From assembly GCA_964504135.1 (NCBI GenBank), contig CAZDCW010000025.1:1-20156 (forward strand): 20,156 nucleotides of DNA. The letters are read 5' to 3'. This document shows positions 1 to 7,100 of this stretch, piece after piece. Within the stretch, counting starts at the first letter, position 1; each line of letters starts with the position of its first letter. This DNA comes from JACPTG01 sp964504135. Lineage in GTDB: Archaea; Nanobdellota; Nanobdellia; Woesearchaeales; UBA10216. Under the pieces are notes generated by a model. It had not been told where the DNA came from. It did not search any database and worked only from the letters and a program-made list of their open reading frames with translations. The position numbers were made by a program, and so were the translations under genes.

Positions 1-7
1 TCTAATC

Positions 8-52
8 TCGTAAATTGCATGCGAATTTTGCACTAATTACCGCAATTTACGA
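8..52. repeat. Perfect 11-bp inverted repeat at window edge
   Basis: TCGTAAATTGC (8-18) is mirrored by GCAATTTACGA (42-52) around a 23-nt AT-rich spacer that holds a third related block, GCGAATTTTGC (21-31). It lies just past the stop codon of the Orc1/Cdc6 gene. It could be an operator, an initiator-binding site or a transcript-end hairpin. No T-run follows on either strand, so a simple terminator is not favoured. What lies to the left is outside the window. Confidence 0.5.
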
Positions 53-69
53 TAAAATAACACGGCGCC

Positions 70-1134
70 TCAGAAATCAGTCAGCTTCTTGTCCGCGGCG
101 TAGTTTATTATGGTGGTCTTGCCCTCAAGGCCGCCGGGAATCCTGTTAAGGATGAGGAAGCCGTCCTTCTCAAACCGGTCAATCCGCCGCTGGAAAGTCT
201 TGTAAGCAGCCTTCCCCCCTGTATCCTGGTAAGCCCTGAAAATATCGCCTATCTTGCAGCCGGAATTCTTCCTGATGGTGTCAAGCATGAACAGGTCATC
301 CGCATCCAATGATGCAGGGTTCCTGGCAGCGAATTCTTCCATTGAGCACTGAAGCACATGCTGCGCTGTTATCCTCCTTGAAGCCTTCTCCTCGGCAAGC
401 AGGCCAGCCTGCCGCATTATGAAAAGCCCCCGCCTGATGTCCTTAAGCTCAAAAGCCTTCTGCGCGACAAGATTAAAAGCCTCATCCTCCCAGACTCCTT
501 GGACAAAGGCATACTCAAGCCGCTGCCTCAGGATTCCCTTAGTCTCCTCTGCACTGTAAGGCCTGAACTCAAGGGACTCAGGCATCAGCCTGCTCCTAAT
601 CCTGGAGTCCAGCCCTGAAAGCCAGTCCCTGTCGTTTGTGATGGCGATAATTGACTTCCTGAAAACCTCCTCAAGAATCGAATAAAGGAAGTCGTAGTCA
701 GCCAGCTTGTCAATCTCGTCAAGGACAAAAACAGCGGACTTCTTGTTTATCATCTGCTTAATAATAATGAAAAGCTCATCAGAGCGCTTGTTCTGCGTGA
801 ACTTGTAGTCCAGCGCACTGCATATCTCAAGGAAAACCTTGAAGCTGCTGTTGTGCTGCCAGCAGTTGATGTAAACCGGGACAACCTCATCAGTCTGCTC
901 CTCCAAGTCTGAAAGGACGTGCCTCGCCCCGACAGTCTTTCCAACACCCGGCGGGCCGAAAACGAAAAGGTTGCGGCCAGAGCGCCTTGAGAACAATGGC
1001 TTCATGCAGGAGGCCATATGCTGCTGCTCAGCCTCCCTGAAAGGGATGGACTTGGGCATAAAGGAATAGTCCAATGCAAGCTCATTCGTAAACAGCGATT
1101 CACCTGAGCCCAGGACATCCTTGAAAAGGGACAT
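70..1134 (-). CDS. cdc6: Orc1/Cdc6 replication initiator (AAA+ ATPase)
   Basis: Archaeal origin-recognition and MCM-loading ATPase acting on chromosomal replication origins. The 354-residue protein has Walker A GPPGVGKT at 60-67, Walker B VFVLDEID at 135-142, a sensor 1 ITND at 165-168, and a helix-rich lid after about 190. The C-terminal 70 residues read as a winged helix (…FQRRIDRFEKDGFL…) that would contact origin DNA. It is somewhat shorter than the roughly 400 residues common in the family. The ATG at 1134 is 26 nt from a TATA box on the minus strand (TATATAAAAC, 1155-1164), so the mRNA is probably leaderless. It diverges from the dehydrogenase-like gene, each with its own TATA box. No other initiator is present in the window. 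Confidence 0.93.
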   Translation of the reverse strand: MSLFKDVLGSGESLFTNELALDYSFMPKSIPFREAEQQHMASCMKPLFSRRSGRNLFVFGPPGVGKTVGARHVLSDLEEQTDEVVPVYINCWQHNSSFKVFLEICSALDYKFTQNKRSDELFIIIKQMINKKSAVFVLDEIDKLADYDFLYSILEEVFRKSIIAITNDRDWLSGLDSRIRSRLMPESLEFRPYSAEETKGILRQRLEYAFVQGVWEDEAFNLVAQKAFELKDIRRGLFIMRQAGLLAEEKASRRITAQHVLQCSMEEFAARNPASLDADDLFMLDTIRKNSGCKIGDIFRAYQDTGGKAAYKTFQRRIDRFEKDGFLILNRIPGGLEGKTTIINYAADKKLTDF

Positions 1135-1154
1135 AATGCAAAAGAGCGCTGGCT

Positions 1155-1164
1155 GTTTTATATA
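1155..1164 (-). promoter_or_regulatory. TATA box of cdc6
   Basis: The minus strand reads TATATAAAAC, centred about 26 nt before the cdc6 ATG. This is the archaeal spacing for a transcript starting at or next to the start codon. Confidence 0.65.
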
Positions 1165-1190
1165 ATTTGCTGTGGCTCAAGCTAAAACAA

Positions 1191-1199
1191 ACTTTATTA
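1191..1199 (+). promoter_or_regulatory. TATA box of the GpsA-like gene
   Basis: ACTTTATTA is centred about 30 nt upstream of the ATG at 1226. It lies downstream of the in-frame GTG at 1172, which argues for the shorter reading frame. Confidence 0.5.
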
Positions 1200-1225
1200 A
1201 CAGCATCGAAAAGCCGGAAGCCGAC

Positions 1226-2344
1226 ATGGTGCAGGCAACAATACTGGGAACCGGAGAGCTGGCAACTGCAAATGCCCACTATCTGGCAGGACGGGTCGAA
1301 AGAGTCGTCATGTATGGCAGAAATGCAGGGCTGGTTGAAATAATAAACTCCTCAAGAACCCATCCAAGGCACTTCAGCAATGTCCGCCTGCCGGATAATG
1401 TTTCGGCAACAACAGACCCTGAGCACATCTCGACATCGCAGCTGATATTTGTTGACCTGCACTCCACAGGAATACGCGAAGTGGCAGGGCAGATTGCGCC
1501 CTACGTGCAGAAAGGGACAATAATAGTAAATGACTCCAAGGGGCTTGAATCAGGCACACATAGGCTGCCGCTTGAAATAGTGGCGGAAGAGCTTCATGGC
1601 GCTTATCTTGTTGCCAGGAGCGGGTGGATGCCTGCCGCCAACCTGTTCAGGGGCAAGTCATACGTGGACATAGCATGCACAGACATTGCGGTTGCAGAGT
1701 ACGTAAGCAGGCTTGTCAGGGGATCAGGGATGCATACGAAAACAACCACAGACGTAACAGGAGTCCAGCTCGCGGGCTGCATAAAAAACGTTTTCCTGAT
1801 ACTCATGGGCATGATAAGCGGCATGGAGGAGGCAAGGCCGTACAGGAGAGTCCATGGCCCGAAAAGCCCCTACAGGGAGGCAAGGAAGATAGCCAACCAG
1901 GCAGCCACCATCGAGGCGCAGCGAATCGTGGAATTGCTCGGCGGCAATCCAAGGACAATAGGCAGAAGTACGCACGCATGGATGGACTTTGCAAAAAGCT
2001 GCAAATACCGAAGCCTTAACTTCTTCTACGGCTACCACATAGGCCTCGGAACAGACCCGGACACAGCCCTAGACATTGTCACGGCAATACGCGGAAGAAG
2101 GCCTGAAGGATACCACACGACAAAGGAGCTTTACGAGCTCACCTCAGGTCCAATTAAAACACCGATCCTCCACCACACATACACGGCCCTGTATGAAGGG
2201 CAGAACGCAGTGGATGCGTTTGTGGAAGGGGCGCAAAAGATTGCGGACAGCGGAAGGTTCAGAAAGCTTTCGTCAAGAATAAAGCGGGCTGCACGCACAA
2301 TCGGAAAGCTGCACATGCGCAGGCAGGGAAACCGGCAAGGTTAG
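1226..2344 (+). CDS. gpsA: NAD(P)-dependent glycerol-3-phosphate dehydrogenase-like protein
   Basis: Resembles GpsA, which interconverts dihydroxyacetone phosphate and sn-glycerol-3-phosphate in the cytoplasm. An N-terminal Rossmann fold starts at once (ILGTGELA, residues 6-13). VNDSKGLE matches the family's KG(I/L)E element, SGWMPAANLFRGKSY the SGPSFA-type loop, and DVTGVQLAGCIKNVF the DxxGxxxxxxxKN catalytic-lysine block. The C-terminal helical domain ends in a basic tail. An in-frame GTG at 1172 would add 18 residues, but ATG 1226 puts the Rossmann strand at the N-terminus as usual and sits correctly behind a TATA box. Archaea normally make glycerol-1-phosphate with an unrelated enzyme, so substrate and direction are uncertain. 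Several family motifs (SGP, GLGDL) are altered, and it could be a divergent paralogue with another substrate. Confidence 0.72.
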   Translation: MVQATILGTGELATANAHYLAGRVERVVMYGRNAGLVEIINSSRTHPRHFSNVRLPDNVSATTDPEHISTSQLIFVDLHSTGIREVAGQIAPYVQKGTIIVNDSKGLESGTHRLPLEIVAEELHGAYLVARSGWMPAANLFRGKSYVDIACTDIAVAEYVSRLVRGSGMHTKTTTDVTGVQLAGCIKNVFLILMGMISGMEEARPYRRVHGPKSPYREARKIANQAATIEAQRIVELLGGNPRTIGRSTHAWMDFAKSCKYRSLNFFYGYHIGLGTDPDTALDIVTAIRGRRPEGYHTTKELYELTSGPIKTPILHHTYTALYEGQNAVDAFVEGAQKIADSGRFRKLSSRIKRAARTIGKLHMRRQGNRQG

Positions 2345-2372
2345 TAACTTTTCAGGGGTTACAAAGAAAAGC

Positions 2373-2380
2373 TTTATATG
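2373..2380 (+). promoter_or_regulatory. TATA box of the FHA-like gene
   Basis: TTTATATG is centred 27 nt before the ATG at 2404, implying a leaderless transcript. Confidence 0.6.
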
Positions 2381-2403
2381 CTGCCTGCTTTTACATATTT
2401 GCC

Positions 2404-2988
2404 ATGGGGACAGATTACAAGGTTGATGTCGGGAGGTTATTGCCATTTCCTGAAACACTATCAGCATCCGGGAAAATTTATGGGATGGAAAAACGCTATC
2501 GCGACCCTGAGCTATCACTGGTAATAAATGATGCAACCATGGTAGGCAGGGCAGAAAACGATTCTGAGACTGCATTGGTGGCTGGCGGGACAGCGCAATA
2601 CCTGCGGCCAAGGGGAGCGGCAGGAAAAATAGTGCTGCCAGAAGAACATGGTCTGCACACAATGAGCAGACAGCACGGCATTATACGGCCAGGGCTGGAT
2701 GACTGGGTTTACCAGCATTTGAGCAATAACTCTCCAACAGGCATCTGGCTTCCACTGGCACAAAGATTGGAAAGGCTTGAGGAAAGGGGACAAGTATACC
2801 CGCTGGAGGAGCCTGAGGTTCACCTATGGGTTGGCGAAAAATGGTCGCATAGCGGGAAATGGGGGGACCCCAGAACAGGCTGGAAAAATAGCCACCACAG
2901 AAACTGGGATGGCTATTACGTAAAACTGACCCTGGCAAAGCAAACAGAAGAAGGGCTTGCGAAAAGAGTCCTGCGGTTTTTCAGGTAA
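2404..2988 (+). CDS. FHA-domain-like protein
   Basis: A 194-residue soluble protein with a pattern typical of forkhead-associated domains, which bind phosphothreonine peptides. MVGRAEND (46-53) fits the opening GR strand-loop, MSRQHGIIRPG (87-97) fits the SRxHxxI signature, NNSPTGIWL (108-116) fits the S/N-x-G-T/N loop, and the VYPLEEPEVHLWVGE block (131-145) fits the final l-x-x-G-D-x-i-x-x-G strands. The GR to SRxH spacing of about 40 residues is longer than usual, so a loop insertion is likely. There is no signal peptide or membrane segment. It converges with serS, with three bases between the stop codons. No protein kinase lies in the window. The domain call rests on motif reading alone and could be wrong. 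Confidence 0.5.
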   Translation: MGTDYKVDVGRLLPFPETLSASGKIYGMEKRYRDPELSLVINDATMVGRAENDSETALVAGGTAQYLRPRGAAGKIVLPEEHGLHTMSRQHGIIRPGLDDWVYQHLSNNSPTGIWLPLAQRLERLEERGQVYPLEEPEVHLWVGEKWSHSGKWGDPRTGWKNSHHRNWDGYYVKLTLAKQTEEGLAKRVLRFFR

Positions 2989-2991
2989 GCC

Positions 2992-4281
2992 TTATCCGGC
3001 TGCTTTTTTCCCAATCACCCTAACGCCGCCCATATAAGGGACCAGAACAGCAGGAACCCTGACTGAACCATCCTTGTCCTGATAGTTCTCCACTATGGCC
3101 CTTAGCGCCCTGGAAGTTGCCACCTCTGTGCAATTCAAAGTGTGCACAAACTCCTTTTCCTCTGAGCCCTTCTTAACCTTAATGTTCAAGCCCACAGCTT
3201 GGTAAGAGGTGCAGTTGCTGCAGCTCACAACCTCCTTATAAGACTCCTCCCTGGGAAACCACGCCTCAATATCATACTTCTTCGCAGCCACAATGCCAAT
3301 GTCGCCTGTACAAATGCTGATAACCCTGTAAGGAATCTTCAGCTTCCTGAACAGTTCCTCAGCGTTCTTCAGCAATTCCTCATGGAGCTTCCAGCTGTCC
3401 CCAGGCCTGCAAAAGACAAACTGCTCAACCTTGTTGAACTGATGCATCCTGAAAAGCCCTCTTGAATCCACGCCGTGGCTGCCAATCTCCTTCCTGAAGC
3501 AGGCGCTTATGCCGCATAACTTCACAGGAAGCTCTGACTCCTCAAATGCCTCATCAGCGTACATCGCAGCCATCGGATGCTCTGAAGTGGCTATCAGGTA
3601 GGAGTTCTCGCCCTCAATCTTGTACATTACATCCTCAAAGTCTGAAAGGGCTGTCACGGCCTCATAATGCTTTTTCCCAAGCATCAGGGGAGGCTGGACA
3701 ATCTGGAAGCCTTTCTTCCTGAGCAAGTCCACTGCAAAGCGAACCAGGGCGATTTCAAGCAGAACAAGCTCGTTCTTCAGAAAGACAAATCCAGAGCCGC
3801 TGACCTTTGCAGCCCTCCTAAAATCAGCAAGATTCCTCTCCTCAAGCAGCTCGCCATGAACCCTAAGCTGGTAATTTACCTTCTTAGGCTTGCCCCATCT
3901 CCTGATTTCCTTATTTCCTGATTCATCCGCGCCGACAGGAACAGACTCATGAAGGAGATTCGGCAAGCGGGCAAGTATAAACCTAATCCTGGCCTGGAGC
4001 TCTTCCAATTCGCGGTCATCAGCCCTGATTTTCTCAGGAAGCTCCTTAGCCTCCAGGACCTTTCCCTGGAAATCCCTTCCAGCCTTCCTAAGCTCATTAA
4101 TCTCGCGGGTAATCACATTCCTCCTGTTCCTGAACTGGTCAGCCTCTGACTTAAGCTTCCAGTACCGCTCATTCTTCCCGATAAGCTCGTCAACCCAGGG
4201 AAGCTTCTCAAGGTCATTCCTCTTCCTGAGGTCAGCCTTCACCAGTTCAGGATTTGCCTTAACGAATTTTATGTCAAGCAT
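2992..4281 (-). CDS. serS: Seryl-tRNA synthetase
   Basis: Charges tRNA-Ser with serine in the cytoplasm. The 429-residue length and architecture match the common type of SerRS. The N-terminus (MLDIKFVKANPELVKADLRKR) begins the long antiparallel coiled coil, about residues 1-105, that grips the long variable arm of tRNA-Ser. The class II core follows, with motif 2 around FRKEIGSHGVDSRGLFRMHQF and motif 3 around SRALRAIVENYQ near the C-terminus, plus the TSEHP loop of the serine pocket. ATG 4281 lies 27 nt from a TATA box shared with the divergent membrane protein gene. The class II tRNA at 10321-10457 would be a plausible substrate by its shape. Confidence 0.97.
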   Translation of the reverse strand: MLDIKFVKANPELVKADLRKRNDLEKLPWVDELIGKNERYWKLKSEADQFRNRRNVITREINELRKAGRDFQGKVLEAKELPEKIRADDRELEELQARIRFILARLPNLLHESVPVGADESGNKEIRRWGKPKKVNYQLRVHGELLEERNLADFRRAAKVSGSGFVFLKNELVLLEIALVRFAVDLLRKKGFQIVQPPLMLGKKHYEAVTALSDFEDVMYKIEGENSYLIATSEHPMAAMYADEAFEESELPVKLCGISACFRKEIGSHGVDSRGLFRMHQFNKVEQFVFCRPGDSWKLHEELLKNAEELFRKLKIPYRVISICTGDIGIVAAKKYDIEAWFPREESYKEVVSCSNCTSYQAVGLNIKVKKGSEEKEFVHTLNCTEVATSRALRAIVENYQDKDGSVRVPAVLVPYMGGVRVIGKKAAG

Positions 4282-4300
4282 GCTTGGCTGTAACAGAAGG

Positions 4301-4313
4301 AATATTTATAAAC
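4301..4313. promoter_or_regulatory. Shared bidirectional TATA element
   Basis: AATATTTATAAAC is centred at about 4308, exactly midway between the serS ATG (4281, minus) and the membrane-protein ATG (4335, plus). Each is 27 nt away. One nearly symmetric TATA box can therefore serve two leaderless transcripts. Confidence 0.6.
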
Positions 4314-4334
4314 GTTTCCAGCAGAAGACAGGCA

Positions 4335-4601
4335 ATGGCAACCCTGAAACAGCTTGGGAAGGAAATAGAGGCAATCAAGGAAAGGAACAGGAGGGTTGAG
4401 TCAGACAAGTCCTGGGAGACGAGCTTGGAAAGGAAAATGGCAGTCGCCGGACTTACCTACGCAGTCGTTGTAGCGTTCTTCCTCGCGGCAGGGCTGCCAA
4501 ACCCGCTTGTAAACGCGCTTGTCCCTGCACTGGCATTCATCCTGTCCACGCTAAGCCTTGAATGGTTCAGGCAGGCCTGGATAAAGGGACACAGGAAATA
4601 A
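4335..4601 (+). CDS. Small membrane protein, two transmembrane helices
   Basis: Not recognised. The 88-residue product has a charged, probably coiled-coil N-terminal third (KQLGKEIEAIKERNRRVESDKSW), then two hydrophobic helices (about 37-52 and 57-75), and a basic tail ending IKGHRK. I place the start at ATG 4335, not at an in-frame TTG 51 nt upstream, because this ATG is 27 nt from the shared TATA box and the upstream segment would overlap the promoter. It diverges from serS. Nothing in the sequence points to a specific function. The coiled coil plus hairpin suggests a membrane-anchored oligomer. Confidence 0.6.
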   Translation: MATLKQLGKEIEAIKERNRRVESDKSWETSLERKMAVAGLTYAVVVAFFLAAGLPNPLVNALVPALAFILSTLSLEWFRQAWIKGHRK

Positions 4602-4734
4602 ATGCGGAATTTTTACTATTTTAACAGCAGGCTGACTCTTCGTGTACGGCAGCACTGAAAAAGGAAAGAACACAAGGCAAGGGAGTTAACATTGCAAAGT
4701 TTTTAAGAAAGCTGCGGGAGCCTCATACTGTGAC
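4602..4734. other. Intergenic gap without a supported gene
   Basis: A 133-nt spacer between a plus-strand gene and the 3' end of the HicB-like gene. It carries two short strings also found in the structured RNA element (GCAGGCTG at 4625-4632, GTGTAC at 4641-4646), but no alignable fold. No HicA-sized frame is present on either strand. Confidence 0.4.
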
Positions 4735-4923
4735 TTAAGCGACTTCACCTTCGTAAAGTGTTGTTTCATTTTCATCAGCTTCCAGGTAAAGGGCTATGGC
4801 TTCCTTGATATTGCTGAGCGCCTCCTCCTTTGTCTCACCCTGCGAAATGCAGCCAGGCAGGGAAGGCGCATAAACAGTAAAGCCCCCCTCCTCCTGTTTC
4901 TCCAAAATTACCTTAATCTCCAT
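4735..4923 (-). CDS. HicB-like (UPF0150) protein, no HicA partner
   Basis: A 62-residue protein with the full HicB-type partial RNase H-like fold signature: MEIKVILEKQEEGGFTVYA, then PSLPGCISQGETKEEALSNI, then KEAIALYLE. In toxin-antitoxin pairs this domain neutralises the mRNA-cleaving HicA. Here there is no HicA-like frame within 130 nt on either side and no DNA-binding C-terminal extension, so it may be a solitary member with another job. ATG 4923 is preferred to an upstream in-frame TTG because it lies 27 nt from a TATA box (TTTATATA on the plus strand, 4947-4954). Confidence 0.78.
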   Translation of the reverse strand: MEIKVILEKQEEGGFTVYAPSLPGCISQGETKEEALSNIKEAIALYLEADENETTLYEGEVA

Positions 4924-4946
4924 ATCGAACTTAAAACCCCTCAAAG

Positions 4947-4954
4947 TTTATATA
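4947..4954 (-). promoter_or_regulatory. TATA box of the HicB-like gene
   Basis: The minus strand reads TATATAAA, centred about 27 nt before ATG 4923. Confidence 0.6.
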
Positions 4955-4963
4955 CTTAACGCA

Positions 4964-6793
4964 TCATGCCAGAACAAGCCTGAGATTCTCGTGAAGGTTC
5001 ACAGCGTCAGCAATCATCTTGCCGACCTTGTTCTTCATTGTTATCTTAACAACCCCGTCCTTGCCCACATTGGCGGTCATTACATAGTCCTCATCAATAA
5101 GGATGTTGACATTCTTGCCTGCAAATCCGCGGTCAACCTGGAGGACAACATGCTTCTTGCTGAACTTGGCATCAAACCCCAGCTCCTTAGCCGCGTCAGC
5201 AACCGGCTTCACCTTCTCAAGAGGCTGAATGTCAATTGAAATACCCAGCTTTTTCTCAATCTGCTCAATCGTCTTTCCCTGCTTCCCGATAACCCTTGCA
5301 ATCTCAGGCTCAGGGACATACACAACAGCCTTATGCTCAGAAAGCATGTCAACCCTGCAGTTGTTAACGTAGTTCCTGAACTCCTGCTGGATGGACTTCT
5401 CAGCCAACGCCTTTCCAGGAGTCTTCTCTGCGCCCGCCCTCACGGGGATGACAACAGTCTCCTCGCCGTAGCTGTAAAGCTCGTACTCAAGCCTCTTGGT
5501 CTCAAAATCATTAACAACCACAACCGGCCTCGCAAGGTCAGCCTCAGTCATACCCTCAGGCACCTTCACAGTCATTGAAAGGCTAAGCACCTTGTTCACA
5601 AAGCCCGCCTTTATGAAAATTACAGTGTCAATAATCTGGGGAATAACTCCAAGCTCAATCCTTCCAACAAACCTCTGGATGGAGTCAATCGGGTTTGTGG
5701 CGTGCACTACACCGGCAAGCCCTATGCCTGCCAGCCTCAAGTCAGCGAACAGCTTGAAGTCAGATGTGTTCCTCATCTCATCAAAGATAGTGTAATCAGG
5801 CCTTGACAGCAGCAGTACGTCATGAACTTCGTGGGAGTCGCCATGGCTGATGGCAAGCTGAGTGATGTTCTCAGGAAGCACGAGGTCACGGGGAGCCTCA
5901 ACAGTCTTCACAATCTTATCCTGCGAAGCGTAAAACTCAGCCAAAGCCTGGGCAAAAGTGCTCTTACCCTGGCCAGGAGCGCCTGCAATAAGAAGTCCTT
6001 CAGCCTGGCCGGAAAGCCTCTGCATCAGCCTCTCAGAAAGCTTATAGTCAGCCAGGCCAAGCTTCTTCACAGGCCTGACTGCAGTAATCTCCCAGCCATC
6101 GCTGAAAGGCGGCCTGGTAATCACAATCCTGAAGCTGCCAAGCTGCACAATGGTGCTTCCAGGCCTCTCAATCTCAATAAAGCCATCCCTTCTAGAGCCG
6201 GAAGCCTCAATAATCTCGCGGCTGATATCCTGAACATCCTCCCTGGCCAAAGGACTCTGGCCCACGGCAACAAAAGTCCAGCTGCCAGGAGCGCCCTTCT
6301 TCGCAAATGGGATGACATTCTCCCTCAAATGAACACTCATCGTGGAGGAATCAAAATAACCTTCAAGCCTGAGCTTTGACACAGCGCGCTCAAACTCAAC
6401 AAAAATGGTCTTCAGCCCTTTAGCCTGCGCAACCCTGTTCTGAACCTTGTCAGCAGTGAAAAGGACAGCATCCTTCTCATACGCCAAATCCCTGATCAGG
6501 CTGTCAATCTCGCCCAGGGAAGCCATGCGAATCTCAGCAGGCCTTGGCCTTAATCCGGCAAACTCAAGCTTGAAATCACGCTTTGCAGAAAGCTCACGAA
6601 TCCGCAAAAGCTCATCCAAACCAAGAAAGCCAATGGACTTGTTCTGGTTGGCCTGATGCTCAAGCTCGGCAACAACAGCATCGTGGATAATCACCACCTC
6701 AGGAACAATGCTCCCTGCCGAAATGCGCCTGCTAAGCAATCCCTCAATAATGACAGACGTGTCAGGCACAATCCTTTCTAAACGCTCGGCCAT
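4964..6793 (-). CDS. PIN domain–VirB11-like ATPase–KH protein
   Basis: A 609-residue protein of the archaeal PINc/ATPase family. The N-terminal PIN nuclease fold (about 1-135) has acidic metal ligands in VPDTS (D11), VVAELEHQ (E43) and FTADKVQ (D115). A PilT/VirB11-type secretion-like ATPase follows, with Walker A GAPGQGKST at 271-279, Walker B-like DYTIFDEMRN at 333-342 and VVHATNP at about 362-368. A type I KH RNA-binding domain carries the VIGKQGKTIEQI loop at 501-512. The combination predicts an RNA-handling, probably multimeric ATPase nuclease. The exact substrate of the family is not established to my knowledge. ATG 6793 is 27 nt from a TATA element that also faces the RNA element on the other strand. 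Confidence 0.9.
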   Translation of the reverse strand: MAERLERIVPDTSVIIEGLLSRRISAGSIVPEVVIIHDAVVAELEHQANQNKSIGFLGLDELLRIRELSAKRDFKLEFAGLRPRPAEIRMASLGEIDSLIRDLAYEKDAVLFTADKVQNRVAQAKGLKTIFVEFERAVSKLRLEGYFDSSTMSVHLRENVIPFAKKGAPGSWTFVAVGQSPLAREDVQDISREIIEASGSRRDGFIEIERPGSTIVQLGSFRIVITRPPFSDGWEITAVRPVKKLGLADYKLSERLMQRLSGQAEGLLIAGAPGQGKSTFAQALAEFYASQDKIVKTVEAPRDLVLPENITQLAISHGDSHEVHDVLLLSRPDYTIFDEMRNTSDFKLFADLRLAGIGLAGVVHATNPIDSIQRFVGRIELGVIPQIIDTVIFIKAGFVNKVLSLSMTVKVPEGMTEADLARPVVVVNDFETKRLEYELYSYGEETVVIPVRAGAEKTPGKALAEKSIQQEFRNYVNNCRVDMLSEHKAVVYVPEPEIARVIGKQGKTIEQIEKKLGISIDIQPLEKVKPVADAAKELGFDAKFSKKHVVLQVDRGFAGKNVNILIDEDYVMTANVGKDGVVKITMKNKVGKMIADAVNLHENLRLVLA

Positions 6794-6815
6794 GATAAAT
6801 GCGTAACTTGAAGCA

Positions 6816-6825
6816 GGTTTATAAG
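6816..6825. promoter_or_regulatory. TATA element between the PIN-ATPase gene and RNA element A
   Basis: GGTTTATAAG is centred near 6820. It is 27 nt from the minus-strand ATG at 6793. On the plus strand the same spacing points to a start near 6847, the first bases of a 9-bp inverted repeat that opens the RNA region. Confidence 0.5.
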
Positions 6826-6844
6826 GTTTTGCTCAAGGGATGAT

Positions 6845-7066
6845 TTGTGCGGACGCTTGCCACCATTTTAAGCATGATGACCCGAACGCAAACAACCTCC
6901 GCACAATAACTGACCTAATTATAAGTAGCAGGCTGTGGCTACCTCGGTTTCAGCAGCCCCTACCTGGGTTAGCCAATGTGTACTGGCTTGGATTCGTGAA
7001 CTGTATGCAATGTTCACTGCCCTTTGCTTGTAAGTGCAACATTGCCTTTGTACATCACTGTGTGCA
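6845..7066 (+). ncRNA. Candidate structured RNA, copy A
   Basis: Non-coding region of about 220 nt with a core (6905-7017) that aligns with 18192-18322. Shared blocks are AATAACTGACCT, GTAGCAGGCTGTGG, TTCAGCAGCCCCT and GTGTACTG. Predicted helices: GTAGC/GCTAC (6924-6941), a CCC/GGG hairpin, AGCCA/TGGCT around a loop holding GTGTAC, and GTGAAC/GTTCAC (6996-7017). A 10-bp hairpin CCTTTGTACA/TGTGCAAAGG follows the core (7048-7073), and TTGTGCGGA (6845-6853) pairs with TCCGCACAA (6898-6906) before it. Stems in the two copies are kept by different bases, which suggests an RNA. A TATA box sits 27 nt before 6847. An open frame crosses the region but shows no protein character here. I do not recognise an RNA family, and the ends are approximate. 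Confidence 0.5.
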
Positions 7067-7100
7067 AAGGCTTAAAAGCAACTGCTCCCAAAGGCAGAAG

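Noticed and set aside
1172..1225. GTG start at 1172 for the GpsA-like gene
   Set aside because: The extra 18 residues precede the Rossmann strand and lie over the promoter of the shorter form.
4602..4734. Third copy of the structured RNA element
   Set aside because: Only GCAGGCTG and GTGTAC recur; order and spacing do not support the fold.
5822..6379. 185-residue plus-strand frame opposite the PIN-ATPase gene
   Set aside because: Shadow of the ATPase domain, whose motifs are clear on the other strand.
6874..6914. C/D-box guide RNA from ATGATGA and a later CTGA
   Set aside because: No second D'/C' pair and no terminal kink-turn stem could be drawn, and the C-box-like string is missing in copy B.
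6840..7100. N-terminal extension of the membrane protein frame back to 6840
   Set aside because: It would translate the structured RNA element, the peptide has no domain character, and a TATA box near 7074 points to GTG 7101.
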